DNA from: SH-MAG3 sp036374995
Lineage (GTDB): Bacteria > Gemmatimonadota > Gemmatimonadetes > Longimicrobiales > RSA9
Reading direction: 5' to 3'
NCBI GenBank assembly: GCA_036374995.1
Contig: DASUSS010000108.1
Location: forward strand, 186,001 to 250,000
DNA length: 64,000 nucleotides
Both the position numbers and the translations under genes were made by a program. How positions within the stretch are numbered: position 1 is the first letter of the stretch; the number at the start of each line of letters is the position of its first letter. Shown piece after piece: positions 1 through 8,443 of this stretch. The notes under the pieces were generated by a model that was not told the DNA's origin, searched no databases, and saw only the letters and a list, made by a program, of their open reading frames with translations.

Positions 1-148
1 ACTGGGCGGCGCGCAGGTTCACGTAGCTCTTGCGGTGCGCGAAATACGTCGCGAGCGACTGGCCCTCGGCCAGGCTCGCCGTCGCCTCGAGCATCCGGAA
101 ATCACGCAGGAATATCCGCAGCCGGCGCGCCGGCCTCGTGGTGTCCAT
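1..148 (-). CDS. Hypothetical protein, N-terminal fragment cut by the window edge
   Basis: A start codon at 148-146 opens a frame that runs off the left edge after 49 codons. An AAGAGG-type ribosome binding site lies a few bases upstream of the ATG. The visible residues begin MDTTRPARRLRIFLRDFRML and continue with a segment rich in small and polar residues ending YVNLRAA. The pattern of a beta strand, an acidic turn and a second strand looks like a small all-beta domain, but I do not recognise the family. There are no membrane segments or signal peptide in the visible part. The gene is divergent from the lipoprotein pair that follows. The call rests on the binding site and the uninterrupted frame only. 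Confidence 0.5.
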   Translation of the reverse strand, partial: MDTTRPARRLRIFLRDFRMLEATASLAEGQSLATYFAHRKSYVNLRAAQ

Positions 149-281
149 TCGGCCTCTTGCTGACGGTGGAACGGGGCGCCGGCCCGCGCCGGCGTCTTGC
201 GGTGAGCCGCCTCAAGATGTGCAGCGAGCACATTGCGGGGCAAGGGATTCCGCGTCTCGCGCAGGTGCGCGCGCGGAACTT

Positions 282-331
282 ACGGGCCGTCCCTGCCGTA
301 GCAGGATGCGACACGGTGCCGGACGGCCCGT
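282..331. other. Long hairpin upstream of lipoprotein pair
   Basis: A perfect 11-bp inverted repeat (ACGGGCCGTCC at 282-292, complement at 321-331) encloses a 28-base loop. The loop has its own small stem, CTGC-CGTA-GCAG. There is no T-run, so it is not a classical terminator. It sits 53 bases before the start at 385 and could lie in the leader of that operon or mark a regulator site. The rest of 149-384 shows no gene. Confidence 0.4.
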
Positions 332-384
332 GAAGCCCCGAACACTCTGGCTGCGGCAACGGAGCCGCGCACGAGAGGTGCCCC

Positions 385-1188
385 ATGCGTACCGCTTCCC
401 TGCTCCTGCCCCTTCTCATCCTCGCGGCGTGCGCGCCGAGGCGCGTGCACGAGCCGCCGATCCTCGAGACCGGCGACCGCGTCCCCTCGAGTGATGCCGT
501 CATCGAGTCCGCACGGCAGGAGGCCGCGCGCACCCAGCGCGAGGTCGCCGGTCAGCGCGACGCCGTTGCGGCGAATGCGATGGCGACCTGCACGCCGGAC
601 ATCTGCGCCGCGATCACGCGCGGCGAGCTCGCGCTCGGCATGACGGAGACGCAGGTCATGGCCGCCACGCGTACGACGGAAGCCGCGTGGAACACGCGTG
701 ACGCCGGTGAGGCGACCGTGATGGTGCCGGTGTCGCGCACCGCGGCACCGCGTGATGCCGCCGGCGAGCTCGGCATGGTCCAGCTGCGCAACGGGCGCGT
801 GGCATCGTACAGCTACAACGAAGCGCAGGGCGTACGCGTGGTCTCGAGCCCGCAGGACGCGACCACGGCCGGACGCGCGAGCGCACTCGCCGAGATGCTG
901 CTCCGTGAGGGCGACGACTACGTTGCGCGCGGCGAGTTCAACATGGCGCTGAACCGCTACGACCGGGCACAGGTGCTGCGGCCGGCGGATCCCGAGATCG
1001 ACTATCGCATTGCGACGGTGCTCGACAAGTCGCTCCGCCCGCTCGAGGCGCTGATGCGCTATCAGCTGTTCCTGCATCGCCTCGAGATCGAGAAGATCCA
1101 GGCGGTGGGCGAGGCGTACGGCAACCTGGCGGCTGCGATTGCGCACGCGCGCGAGCGGGTGATCGTCCTGGAGCGTCAGACCCGCTGA
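385..1188 (+). CDS. Outer-membrane-type lipoprotein with C-terminal TPR-like helices
   Basis: A 267-residue protein that begins with a lipoprotein signal peptide and the lipobox LILAAC, so the mature protein should be anchored at Cys16. Residues 30-60 form a charged helix. The middle (about 65-150) contains ALGMTETQV and a strand-rich segment that resembles the SmpA/BamE style of small beta lipoprotein domain. Residues 165-267 are helical, with a TPR-like unit (DDYVARGEFNMALNRYDRA). The start has a GAGAGG site at the correct distance. It is followed after 5 bases by a second, larger lipoprotein, so the two are probably co-transcribed and may act together in the envelope. The biochemical function is unknown. 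Confidence 0.75.
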   Translation: MRTASLLLPLLILAACAPRRVHEPPILETGDRVPSSDAVIESARQEAARTQREVAGQRDAVAANAMATCTPDICAAITRGELALGMTETQVMAATRTTEAAWNTRDAGEATVMVPVSRTAAPRDAAGELGMVQLRNGRVASYSYNEAQGVRVVSSPQDATTAGRASALAEMLLREGDDYVARGEFNMALNRYDRAQVLRPADPEIDYRIATVLDKSLRPLEALMRYQLFLHRLEIEKIQAVGEAYGNLAAAIAHARERVIVLERQTR

Positions 1189-1193
1189 GTCTC

Positions 1194-2717
1194 ATGAACG
1201 GGCGCGGCGCATCCGGCGCGCGGCTCATCGCCGTCGCGGCGCTGCTCCTCTGCAGCGCCGGGTGCGCCCGCCTGTTCGGCACGTACGATTTCGCCCCCAG
1301 CGGCCTCGCCTCCGGCGAGGACCGACTCCGCCACATGCTCGCGACCGGCCAGGCCACCGACGCGTTCACCGCGTTCGGCAACTCGTTCGATCCGCCCGAG
1401 GACGAGGTCCTGCGGGCACTCTACCAGGGCATCCTCGCCTACTACGCCGGCGCCTGGGATGAGAGCGCGCGGGTGCTCGACATCGCTGCTGCACGCGCCG
1501 ACGAACGCTACACGAAGAGCATCTCGCGCGCAGCGCTCTCCGTCATCACGAACGATCTGATCCTGCCGTACGAGCCCGGCCGCACCGAGCGGCTCATGAT
1601 TCCCTACTACGGCGCGCTCGCGCGGATGCGGCTCGGCGACGTCGAAGGTGCGGCAGTCGAGGCGCGCCGGCTCAGCATGCTGCTCCAGCTGTACGCCGAC
1701 GATGAGGATGTGGTCGAGCCCGCCATCGAGGCGACGCTGCGCTACGTGGCCGGTGTGGTGTTCGAGGCGCACGGCGACCGCAACGACGCCGATGTGGCGT
1801 ACCGCAACGCGGCGGCGCTCGACTCGACTCTGGCTCGGCCGAACGCTGCCGCGCCGCTCGGCCTCGGCACGGCCGTCATCGTGCTCGAACAGGGCTTCGT
1901 CGCGCATCGCGTCGAGCAGGGTCTGGCCGTCCTGCTGCTGCCGGAGGAGGTGGACCTCATCACGAACGGTGATGGCGATGAACGCTCGGCCGCGCTGGGA
2001 TTCGTCGCTGCCCGCACGCTCCGGCAGGCCCTGCGCGCACCGTACAGCGCCGACGGCCCCTATCGCCGGACGACGCTGCACGTCGCCGCGCCCGAGGACC
2101 GCTCCCAGCTGCCGCGCCGGCGCCGCCGGATCGTCTGCCGTCCCACCGACGATGCCGCTTCCGGCGCAGACAGCACCCGCACCACGACCCCGCGTCAGAC
2201 CTCCGGCGGCAAGGAGGAGTGCCGGGAGGAGGAGGTCGAGATCGACGAGATGCCCTACCTCCTCAAGGTCGCATGGCCCGTGTACCGGACCGACGCGCGC
2301 CCGCTCGACGCGAGGCTCATCACCCCGGCCGATACCGTCGACTTCCTCGGCCGTGCCGACCTGTCGCGCGGTGTCGTCGACGACTTCAACGCCGAGCGCG
2401 GACTCCTCGTCGCCCGCACGATCGCGCGCGGCGCCGCCAAGCTCGCGCTCACGAAGGGTGCCGAGAACAAGCTCGAGGAGAAGAACGAGGCAGCCGCGAA
2501 GATCGTCGGACTGCTCGGCAACCTCGGCAATGTGCTGCTCGAGCGGGCCGACACGCGATCCTGGCACCTGCTGCCGGCGGGCGTCTCGGTCGCGCGCGTG
2601 AACCTGCCACCCGGCGAGCATCGGCTCAGCGTGGCCGTCGGCGCGCGAACGGTGGAGCTGGAGCCGGTGCGGGTGAAGGCGGGCGGTCTTTCGGTCGTCG
2701 CGGCGCGGGTGTGGTGA
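1194..2717 (+). CDS. TPR-containing lipoprotein, COG3014-like
   Basis: A 507-residue protein with a signal peptide ending in the lipobox LLCSAGC. After the anchor come tandem helical repeats with the characteristic order of COG3014-type proteins: a segment on activity and burial, then LARMRLGDVEGAAVEARRLS and YVAGVVFEAHGDRNDADVAYRNAA. These look like TPR units counting work done on an extracytoplasmic substrate. The C-terminal 200 residues are beta-rich and end with a PEGA-like strand pattern (LPPGEHRLSVAVGARTVEL). Residues around 320-345 are a charged, low-complexity linker. It is directly downstream of another TPR-like lipoprotein, 5 bases away. A palindromic repeat begins right after the stop codon. 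The role is not known; COG3014 members are often encoded beside lipoproteins of the same kind. Confidence 0.75.
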   Translation: MNGRGASGARLIAVAALLLCSAGCARLFGTYDFAPSGLASGEDRLRHMLATGQATDAFTAFGNSFDPPEDEVLRALYQGILAYYAGAWDESARVLDIAAARADERYTKSISRAALSVITNDLILPYEPGRTERLMIPYYGALARMRLGDVEGAAVEARRLSMLLQLYADDEDVVEPAIEATLRYVAGVVFEAHGDRNDADVAYRNAAALDSTLARPNAAAPLGLGTAVIVLEQGFVAHRVEQGLAVLLLPEEVDLITNGDGDERSAALGFVAARTLRQALRAPYSADGPYRRTTLHVAAPEDRSQLPRRRRRIVCRPTDDAASGADSTRTTTPRQTSGGKEECREEEVEIDEMPYLLKVAWPVYRTDARPLDARLITPADTVDFLGRADLSRGVVDDFNAERGLLVARTIARGAAKLALTKGAENKLEEKNEAAAKIVGLLGNLGNVLLERADTRSWHLLPAGVSVARVNLPPGEHRLSVAVGARTVELEPVRVKAGGLSVVAARVW

Positions 2718-2718
2718 G

Positions 2719-2872
2719 CGGACCTGGCACCCCTTTTTCCAAAATGCCCATCCACGCATGCCGCCGCGACGGTGCGGGCGGACGGTACCGCCGTGCGACA
2801 CCGGACGCGCGCGACGAGCCGGGGCCTACGCATGCATGGATGGGCATTTTGGAAAAAGGGGTGCCAGGTCCG
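2719..2872. repeat. Interspersed palindrome, variant A
   Basis: Two 42-bp arms (2719-2760 and 2831-2872) are reverse complements with one mismatch, around a 70-base centre. The outer part CGGACCTGGCACC is shared with the other palindromes in this window, but the inner part differs: CCTTTTTCCAAAATGCCCAT instead of AGATTTCTGTTAC. The element starts two bases after the stop codon of the lipoprotein gene and ends before the next gene. The long arms could form a cruciform or a transcript hairpin. The arrangement looks like a REP/BIME-type element. Confidence 0.85.
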
Positions 2873-2931
2873 TGACTTGCACACACGCACCGGCTGCACA
2901 CTGTCATCGTGACTCCCGACAGGAGGACCGG

Positions 2932-3222
2932 ATGCCGAACTGGAGCCGCAAGGACGAGCGGAAATACGAGCACATCAAGCAGAGCAGCAAGGAACGCGGA
3001 ATCGGTGAGGATCGTGCGCAGGAGATCGCGGCACGTACGGTGAACAAGGACCGGCGCGAGGAGGGTCGGACGCCGAACCGCACGAGTCAGGGCACGGGGA
3101 ATCCGCGGCGCGGCTACGAGGGCCGGACGCGCGATGAGCTGTACAACATCGCGAAGGAACGGAACATCGAAGGCCGCAGCAAGATGAGCAAGGACGAGCT
3201 GATCCGCGCGCTGCGCGACTAG
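2932..3222 (+). CDS. Small basic protein with C-terminal Rho-N/SAP-like helix motif
   Basis: A 96-residue, highly charged protein. The start at 2932 is chosen because AGGAGG stands five bases upstream. The N-terminal half (KDERKYEHIKQSSKERGI...) resembles the plasmid-stabilisation/KGG-type small proteins, with RAQEIAARTVNKDRREEGRTP. The last 40 residues, TRDELYNIAKERNIEGRSKM and SKDELIRALR, match the helix-extended-helix of Rho N-terminal-like domains that bind nucleic acid. It is a single-gene unit between a palindromic repeat and the convergent ruvA. I infer a nucleic-acid-binding or stress-related role; no enzymatic motif is present. Confidence 0.8.
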   Translation: MPNWSRKDERKYEHIKQSSKERGIGEDRAQEIAARTVNKDRREEGRTPNRTSQGTGNPRRGYEGRTRDELYNIAKERNIEGRSKMSKDELIRALRD

Positions 3223-3246
3223 CGGGCACAGCGGCGCGCGTGGCGG

Positions 3247-3840
3247 TTACTTCTTGATCGCCGTGAGCGCTGCCTTGATGAGGTCGACCGGCTGCAGGGC
3301 GCCGCGTTCGTCGATGACCTTGCGCACGGCGGACGCGGCGTCTGCATTCGTGTAACCGAGCGCGACGAGCGCCGCGACGGCCTCCTCGAAGCCAGCGCCG
3401 CCGCGTCGGCCTCTGCCGGCGGCGGTCACGGCGACATCGTCGAGCCGGTCGGCGAGCTCGAGCGCGAGACGCTCGGCCTTCTTCGTGCCGAGACCGGGGA
3501 TCTGGCGGAGCGCGGCGATGTCGCGGTCGACGATGGCGCGGACGATGCGATCCGGCGACATCGTCGACAGGATGTTGACGGCGAGGCGAGGTCCGACGCC
3601 GGACGCGGTCAGCAGGCGGCTGAAGACGGCGCGCTCCGCCTCGTCGATGAAACCGTACAGCTCGACGGCGTCCTCACGCACGACCTGCCAGGTACGCAGC
3701 TCGATGTCGGCACCCTCCTGCGGCAGGCGCTCGAAGACCGTCAGCGGAATCTGCACTTCGTAGGCGACCCCGCCCGCCGTCATCACCTCGGCGACACCGA
3801 GCTCGCGGCGCAGCAGCACTCCACGGATTCGACTGATCAT
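3247..3840 (-). CDS. ruvA: Holliday junction branch-migration protein RuvA
   Basis: A 197-residue protein of normal length. It binds four-way junctions and presents them to the RuvB helicase and the RuvC resolvase. The N-terminal OB domain begins MISRIRGVLLRR (1-63), followed by two helix-hairpin-helix motifs (ASGVGPRLAVNIL at 79-91 and IPGLGTKKAERLALEL at 114-129), a flexible basic linker with RGRRGG, and a C-terminal three-helix domain ending in KAALTAIKK. I start at the ATG at 3840 because it matches the family N-terminus. It follows ruvC after 7 bases. No ruvB follows: the next gene is convergent. Confidence 0.97.
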   Translation of the reverse strand: MISRIRGVLLRRELGVAEVMTAGGVAYEVQIPLTVFERLPQEGADIELRTWQVVREDAVELYGFIDEAERAVFSRLLTASGVGPRLAVNILSTMSPDRIVRAIVDRDIAALRQIPGLGTKKAERLALELADRLDDVAVTAAGRGRRGGAGFEEAVAALVALGYTNADAASAVRKVIDERGALQPVDLIKAALTAIKK

Positions 3841-3847
3841 CCGATGC

Positions 3848-4347
3848 CTAGCGGGCGACCGCGCGGAGGCGCGCACCCACGACGCCCCCGCTGCAATGGC
3901 ACAGTGCGACGGCCACGCCATCCGCCGCGTCGGCCGGAGCGGGCGGTGTGCGCAGGCGCAGCAGCCGCTGCACCATGAACTGAATCTGCTCCTTCGTGGC
4001 CCGGCCGGTGCCGGTAACCGCGTTCTTGATCTCGGCGGGTGCGTACTCGAAGACGGGCAGCTCTCGCAGCGTGGCGGCGAGCAGCACGGCGCCGCGCGCG
4101 TGGCCGAGGATGATGCTGGTGCGGGCGTTCTTCGCGTAGAACACGCCCTCTACGGCCATGACGTCGACGCGGTGGCGCGTGAGCACGTCGCCGAGCCCGT
4201 CGTAGATCTGGCGCAGCCGTGAGGCCAGTGGCGTATGCGCGTCGGTGCGCACGACACCGCATTCGAGCAGCGAAACGGCGCCGTCGCCCGCTCGGGCAAC
4301 GACGCCGTATCCGGTCGTTGCGGCTCCGGGATCGACGCCGAGCACGA

Positions 4348-4351
<4 letters not shown>
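3848..4351 (-). CDS. ruvC: Holliday junction resolvase RuvC
   Basis: A 167-residue endonuclease that nicks Holliday junctions symmetrically. The RNase H-like core carries the four acidic residues expected: Asp7 (VLGVDPG), Glu68 (MAVEGVF), Asp141 and Asp144 (DAADGVAVALCH). The start codon is GTG and overlaps the stop of yebC as GTGA, so translation of the two is probably coupled. The order yebC-ruvC-ruvA is the common bacterial order. It most likely works in recombinational repair with RuvA from the next gene and RuvB from elsewhere in the genome. Confidence 0.97.
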
Positions 4352-5097
<746 letters not shown>

Positions 5098-5127
5098 GGG
5101 CGTCTCCTGCGTTTTCGGAAAGACCTT

Positions 5128-5155
5128 GTATCAGAACGTGTTGCAATCCCGGCAA
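5128..5155 (-). promoter_or_regulatory. Candidate sigma-70-type promoter of yebC-ruvC-ruvA
   Basis: Reading the minus strand, TTGCCG (5155-5150) and TGATAC (5133-5128) are separated by 16 bases, about 30 bases before the yebC start. The region is unusually AT-rich for this genome. It overlaps an oppositely oriented candidate promoter (5141-5171), so the two transcripts may compete. Confidence 0.4.
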
Positions 5156-5171
5156 ACACTCCGAATATAAT
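5141..5171 (+). promoter_or_regulatory. Candidate promoter of the glycine-zipper gene
   Basis: TTGCAA (5141-5146) and a perfect TATAAT (5166-5171) are separated by 19 bases. The spacer is longer than ideal. It lies about 105 bases upstream of the start at 5278 in the only divergent intergenic space here. Confidence 0.4.
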
Positions 5172-5277
5172 CCGCACGCTCGGCGCCGGGCAATCGCCGG
5201 CAGGCGTCACATGGCTTGAAGCTTGCACGACCTCGCCCCCGCACACCACAGCCGCGGCCGACCCTGGGAGGAATGCA

Positions 5278-5805
5278 ATGGCGCAGCACACGCATGACGG
5301 GAGTGAGAACGTGCGCACGGAAGAGAGAGGCGATCTCAATCCCGATCCGATCACGGGAGAACCGGGCGCGCATCCGATCGGTACGGGCGCGGGTGCGGCC
5401 GGTGGCGCCGTGGCGGGTGCTGCACTCGGCAGCGTGGTCGGCGGTCCGGTCGGCGCGGCGATCGGCGGTGCGATCGGCGCGGTGAGCGGCGGGGCCGCGG
5501 GCAGTGCGGCGGCCGAGAAGCTGAATCCCACCGAGGAGGACGCGTACTGGCGTGACAACTTCCGGAAGCGCCCCTACGCCGATGAGACACTGAGCTACGA
5601 TCATTACCGCCCGGCGTATCGCTACGGCTGGGAGTCGCGCGCGCGGTTCTCGGATCGCCGATGGGACGAAGTGGAGCGGGAGCTGGAACGCGGCTGGCGC
5701 GAGAACCGTGGCGAGTCGCGGCTCGGGTGGCCGGACGCGAAGCTGGCCGCGCGCGACGCGTGGCAGCGCGTGGACCATCGGATGGCGGACGAGCGGCAGC
5801 GCTAG
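5278..5805 (+). CDS. Glycine-zipper domain protein
   Basis: A 175-residue protein. The start at 5278 is chosen because of the GGGAGG site seven bases upstream. Residues 35-85 are a glycine zipper, an alternating pattern of Gly and Ala (GAAGGAVAGAALGSVVGGPV and onward), typical of segments that insert into or pack against membranes. The N-terminus is polar and has no signal peptide (MAQHTHDGSENVRTEERGDL). The C-terminal half is strongly charged and aromatic, with ERELERGWRENRGESRL. Similar glycine-zipper proteins are found among stress-induced, desiccation-related small proteins, so a stress role is plausible but not shown. Confidence 0.75.
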   Translation: MAQHTHDGSENVRTEERGDLNPDPITGEPGAHPIGTGAGAAGGAVAGAALGSVVGGPVGAAIGGAIGAVSGGAAGSAAAEKLNPTEEDAYWRDNFRKRPYADETLSYDHYRPAYRYGWESRARFSDRRWDEVERELERGWRENRGESRLGWPDAKLAARDAWQRVDHRMADERQR

Positions 5806-5815
5806 TCGTCGCCCC

Positions 5816-6004
5816 GCGGACGCGGCACCAGATTTCTGTTACGACCCATCCAGGCACAACGGCGCCCGGTGCCACCGCCGGCCGGGACGCCAGGATGCCG
5901 CGGGGAGCGCCGCGCGAGTGCGGCCAGAGAGGTCCCGGCCACCATCTGCTCGGCGCGGCAACCTGTCCCGATCGGCCGTAACAGAAATCTGGTGCCGCGT
6001 CCGC
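5816..6004. repeat. Interspersed palindrome, copy B
   Basis: Perfect 28-bp inverted arms at 5816-5843 and 5977-6004, containing GGCACCAGATTTCTGTTAC, flank a 133-base centre. It sits in a 369-base gene-free stretch (5806-6174) between the glycine-zipper gene and the LigD polymerase gene, which converge. Outside the element, 6005-6174 shows nothing I can identify. The element may also end both transcripts. Confidence 0.88.
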
Positions 6005-6174
6005 CAGCCAGGGATGCCCTCCCCTCCGTCGCGATCTGCTGAACGTGCACTGCGCCGGATCCCTGGCCGGCCGCCCGCGCTCGAGCCGGGTGCCGTGACG
6101 GAAACGTCCCTCGCAGAAGTGGTCGTATCGCACCTCCGCCGCGAGACGCCACGGTGTGGATGGATGGTCGCGCG

Positions 6175-7182
6175 TCAGGGGGTGTAGCGCGCGAGATCGA
6201 AGCGATCCTGCGGTGCGAGCAGGCCGGCCCACAGATCGCCGTGTTCCACGAGGCGGGCCGGCACGTTGAAGATCTCGAAGTCCTCGATGCCTGCTCCCGC
6301 CTCCAGCTCCGACCACAGCACCGGTGCCGAGACGGGGGCGCCGGGCCGCGGGCGCACGGAATAGACGGACGCCAGGGTGCGTCCCCATGCGTTCTGGTTG
6401 TAGTCGACGAGCACGCGGTCCGGCGGTCGCTTTGCGACACGGTACTCGGCCGTGACGAGCTGCGGCGCATGCCCCTCGAGCGTGCGTGCGACCTGTTTCG
6501 CGAACGTCCATACCTGCTTCTGCGTCGGTCCGCGCACGATCGGCACGTACAGATGGATGCCCTTCGATCCCGTCGTCTTCGCGTACACCGGCATGCCCAG
6601 CGCCTCGAGCGCACTGCGGACCAGGAACGCGGTCTCGACGACTTTCTCCCACGGTGCATCCGGTACGGGGTCGAGATCGAAGTGCACGAAGTCCGGGCGA
6701 TCCACATCGTCGCAGCGGGCATACCACGGGTTGAGATCGATGCAGCCGAGGTTGATCACCCACAGGAGTGCAGCCATGTCCTGGATGATCGGAAAGTGGA
6801 TGATGTTGCCGGAGCCGTGCTCGATGGCGCAGGTCTCGATCCACTCCGGCCGCGACTCCGGTGCGCGCTTCATGAAGAAGAAATCGCCGTCGATGCCGTG
6901 CGGGTACCGCTTCATGACCATGGCGCGATCCCTCAGGTGCGGGAGCAGCGCGGGCGCGACCTCCGCGTAGTACTGGATCAGATCTCCCTTCGTGATCCCG
7001 GAGGCGGGCCAGAAGACCTTCTCGAGGTTCGTCAGCCGGACGTCACGACCACCGACATCGAGTGTCGCGTCACCGGAACGCGTCGCCGGTATGGCTTCGA
7101 GCTCGTCGACCGTGCCATGGGGGGAAGCGCGTGCGCCGAAGCGCCGGGACGGGTGATGGTCGCCGGTCGCGCGCTCGTTCAT
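6175..7182 (-). CDS. LigD-type polymerase/primase domain protein (NHEJ), stand-alone
   Basis: A 335-residue protein made only of the LigD polymerase (archaeo-eukaryotic primase-like) domain. This domain fills gaps with ribonucleotides during non-homologous end joining. Seen directly: VRLTNLEKVFWPASGITKGD at about 48-67, the catalytic acidic motif HFDLDP, the SKGIHLYVP histidine motif, and VDYNQNAWGRT. The ligase and phosphoesterase domains of full LigD are missing, and no Ku gene is in the window. The N-terminal 40 residues are a divergent, low-complexity leader. It overlaps the upstream unknown gene by ATGA, which implies coupled translation. Confidence 0.93.
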   Translation of the reverse strand: MNERATGDHHPSRRFGARASPHGTVDELEAIPATRSGDATLDVGGRDVRLTNLEKVFWPASGITKGDLIQYYAEVAPALLPHLRDRAMVMKRYPHGIDGDFFFMKRAPESRPEWIETCAIEHGSGNIIHFPIIQDMAALLWVINLGCIDLNPWYARCDDVDRPDFVHFDLDPVPDAPWEKVVETAFLVRSALEALGMPVYAKTTGSKGIHLYVPIVRGPTQKQVWTFAKQVARTLEGHAPQLVTAEYRVAKRPPDRVLVDYNQNAWGRTLASVYSVRPRPGAPVSAPVLWSELEAGAGIEDFEIFNVPARLVEHGDLWAGLLAPQDRFDLARYTP

Positions 7183-7793
7183 CGCCGTGGCTCCAGCTTC
7201 GGCGGCCTCGTGCCGCGACGCGCGGTTCCGCTCACGGTGACGTAGTCCAGCTCCCGCTGCGCATCGACGCAGCGCAGCATCAGGCCGCCGCGGCTCATGT
7301 CACCACGGCCGACGAACTCGGCCGGAAACCGCAGCCGGTCACCGAACACGTCGAGCAGCAGATCGACATACTTGCCGGATGCGACGCTGCCGAGCAGCAC
7401 GACGGTGGCATCGGCGGCGAGAGCAGCGGCGATGCGGCGGGCGTCGCGCAGGAGCGGCTCACGGTAGCGCGCATCGGCGATGTCGATCGGGACGGTACCG
7501 AACGCGCGCAGGTCGTCGGCCGTCACCGGCACATCCGGCGAGAGCAGCCCGCGATTGGTCGTGATGACATACGAGCCCGGCAGGCCGTACGGCGGCGCGG
7601 CGAACGCGCTCGCGTACGCGTGCTTGCCGCGGAAATAGAGGCCGCTCAGGAACGAAAAGACCTCCCACAGCGGCGCGGCCCCGCCCGCGGTCAGCCGTGC
7701 CGCGAGCGGGAACGTCCCGCGTCCACCGAGCAGCAGCTGCGCCCGGCGACCGCCGACGCTCGCCGGTGACAGCAGAAATATTCTGGATTCCAC
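7179..7793 (-). CDS. Unknown protein coupled to LigD polymerase
   Basis: About 204 residues. I prefer the GTG at 7793, preceded by AGGGAG, over a TTG five codons further upstream at 7808. The product starts MESRIFLLSPASVGGRRA. It has a mixed alpha/beta composition, with a hydrophobic strand TVVLLGSVASGKYVDLLL that resembles a nucleotide-binding P-loop-like turn (GSVASGKY) without the canonical GxxxxGK[ST]. The C-terminus is basic (RRGTRPPKLEPRR). I do not recognise the family. Its stop overlaps the start of the LigD polymerase gene by four bases, so it may act in the same end-joining or DNA-end process. This link is inferred from position only. Confidence 0.75.
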   Translation of the reverse strand: MESRIFLLSPASVGGRRAQLLLGGRGTFPLAARLTAGGAAPLWEVFSFLSGLYFRGKHAYASAFAAPPYGLPGSYVITTNRGLLSPDVPVTADDLRAFGTVPIDIADARYREPLLRDARRIAAALAADATVVLLGSVASGKYVDLLLDVFGDRLRFPAEFVGRGDMSRGGLMLRCVDAQRELDYVTVSGTARRGTRPPKLEPRR

Positions 7794-7940
7794 GTACTCC
7801 CTCGCCAATACCGCCGTGTCAGGTCGCGTCCCCGGCTTGCTTCCCTCGTGTCCCGGCCGTAATAACAGGGTCTGCGGCCGCTTCTGGCAAGCGCCCGCAC
7901 GGCCGGCCGCACGGTACCCGGAAATCCAGAGGTGAATCGA

Positions 7941-8441
7941 ATGGCCCAGCAGAACTCGTTCGACGTGACGACGGGCGCGGACCTCCAGGAGGTGGACAAC
8001 GCGGTGAACCAGGCGCGGAAGGAGATCGCGACACGGTACGACTTCAAGGGCACCGACTGCACGATCGAGTTCGACACGAAAGCGAGCAGGTTCACGCTCG
8101 AGGCGGACGACGAGTACAAGCTGAAGGCGCTGTTCGACGTGCTGCAGACGAAGCTGATCCGGCGGCAGGTGCCGGTGCGGAACCTGAAACCCGGTGCGAT
8201 ACAGGACGCGACGCGCGGGCGCGCGCGGCAGGAGATCGAGCTCGCACAGGGCATCCCGACCGATACCGCGAAGCAGATCGTGAAGGACGTGAAGGCACAG
8301 GGCTTCAAGAAGGTGCAGGTCGCGATCCAGGGTGATGAGCTGCGCGTCTCCAGCCCGTCGCGTGACGAGCTCCAGAGCGTGATCGCATTTCTGCGGGATC
8401 AGGACTACGGCATCGAGCTGACGTTCGGGAACTACCGCTGA
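7941..8441 (+). CDS. YajQ family nucleotide-binding protein
   Basis: A 166-residue protein of normal YajQ length. YajQ proteins have two ferredoxin-like halves; some members bind cyclic di-GMP and others bind nucleic acid or nucleotide. The family blocks are clear: SFDVTTGADLQEVDNAVNQA at the N-terminus, EIATRYDFKGTD, and the C-terminal VIAFLRDQDYGIELTFGNYR. The ATG at 7941 is preferred over a GTG three codons earlier because the AGAGG site is correctly spaced for it. The next gene starts two bases after its stop. Regulation cannot be read from the sequence. Confidence 0.95.
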   Translation: MAQQNSFDVTTGADLQEVDNAVNQARKEIATRYDFKGTDCTIEFDTKASRFTLEADDEYKLKALFDVLQTKLIRRQVPVRNLKPGAIQDATRGRARQEIELAQGIPTDTAKQIVKDVKAQGFKKVQVAIQGDELRVSSPSRDELQSVIAFLRDQDYGIELTFGNYR

Positions 8442-8443
8442 TC

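Noticed and set aside
2758..2931. An extension of the Rho-N-like protein into palindrome A
   Set aside because: The translated repeat has no protein character, and AGGAGG selects the ATG at 2932.
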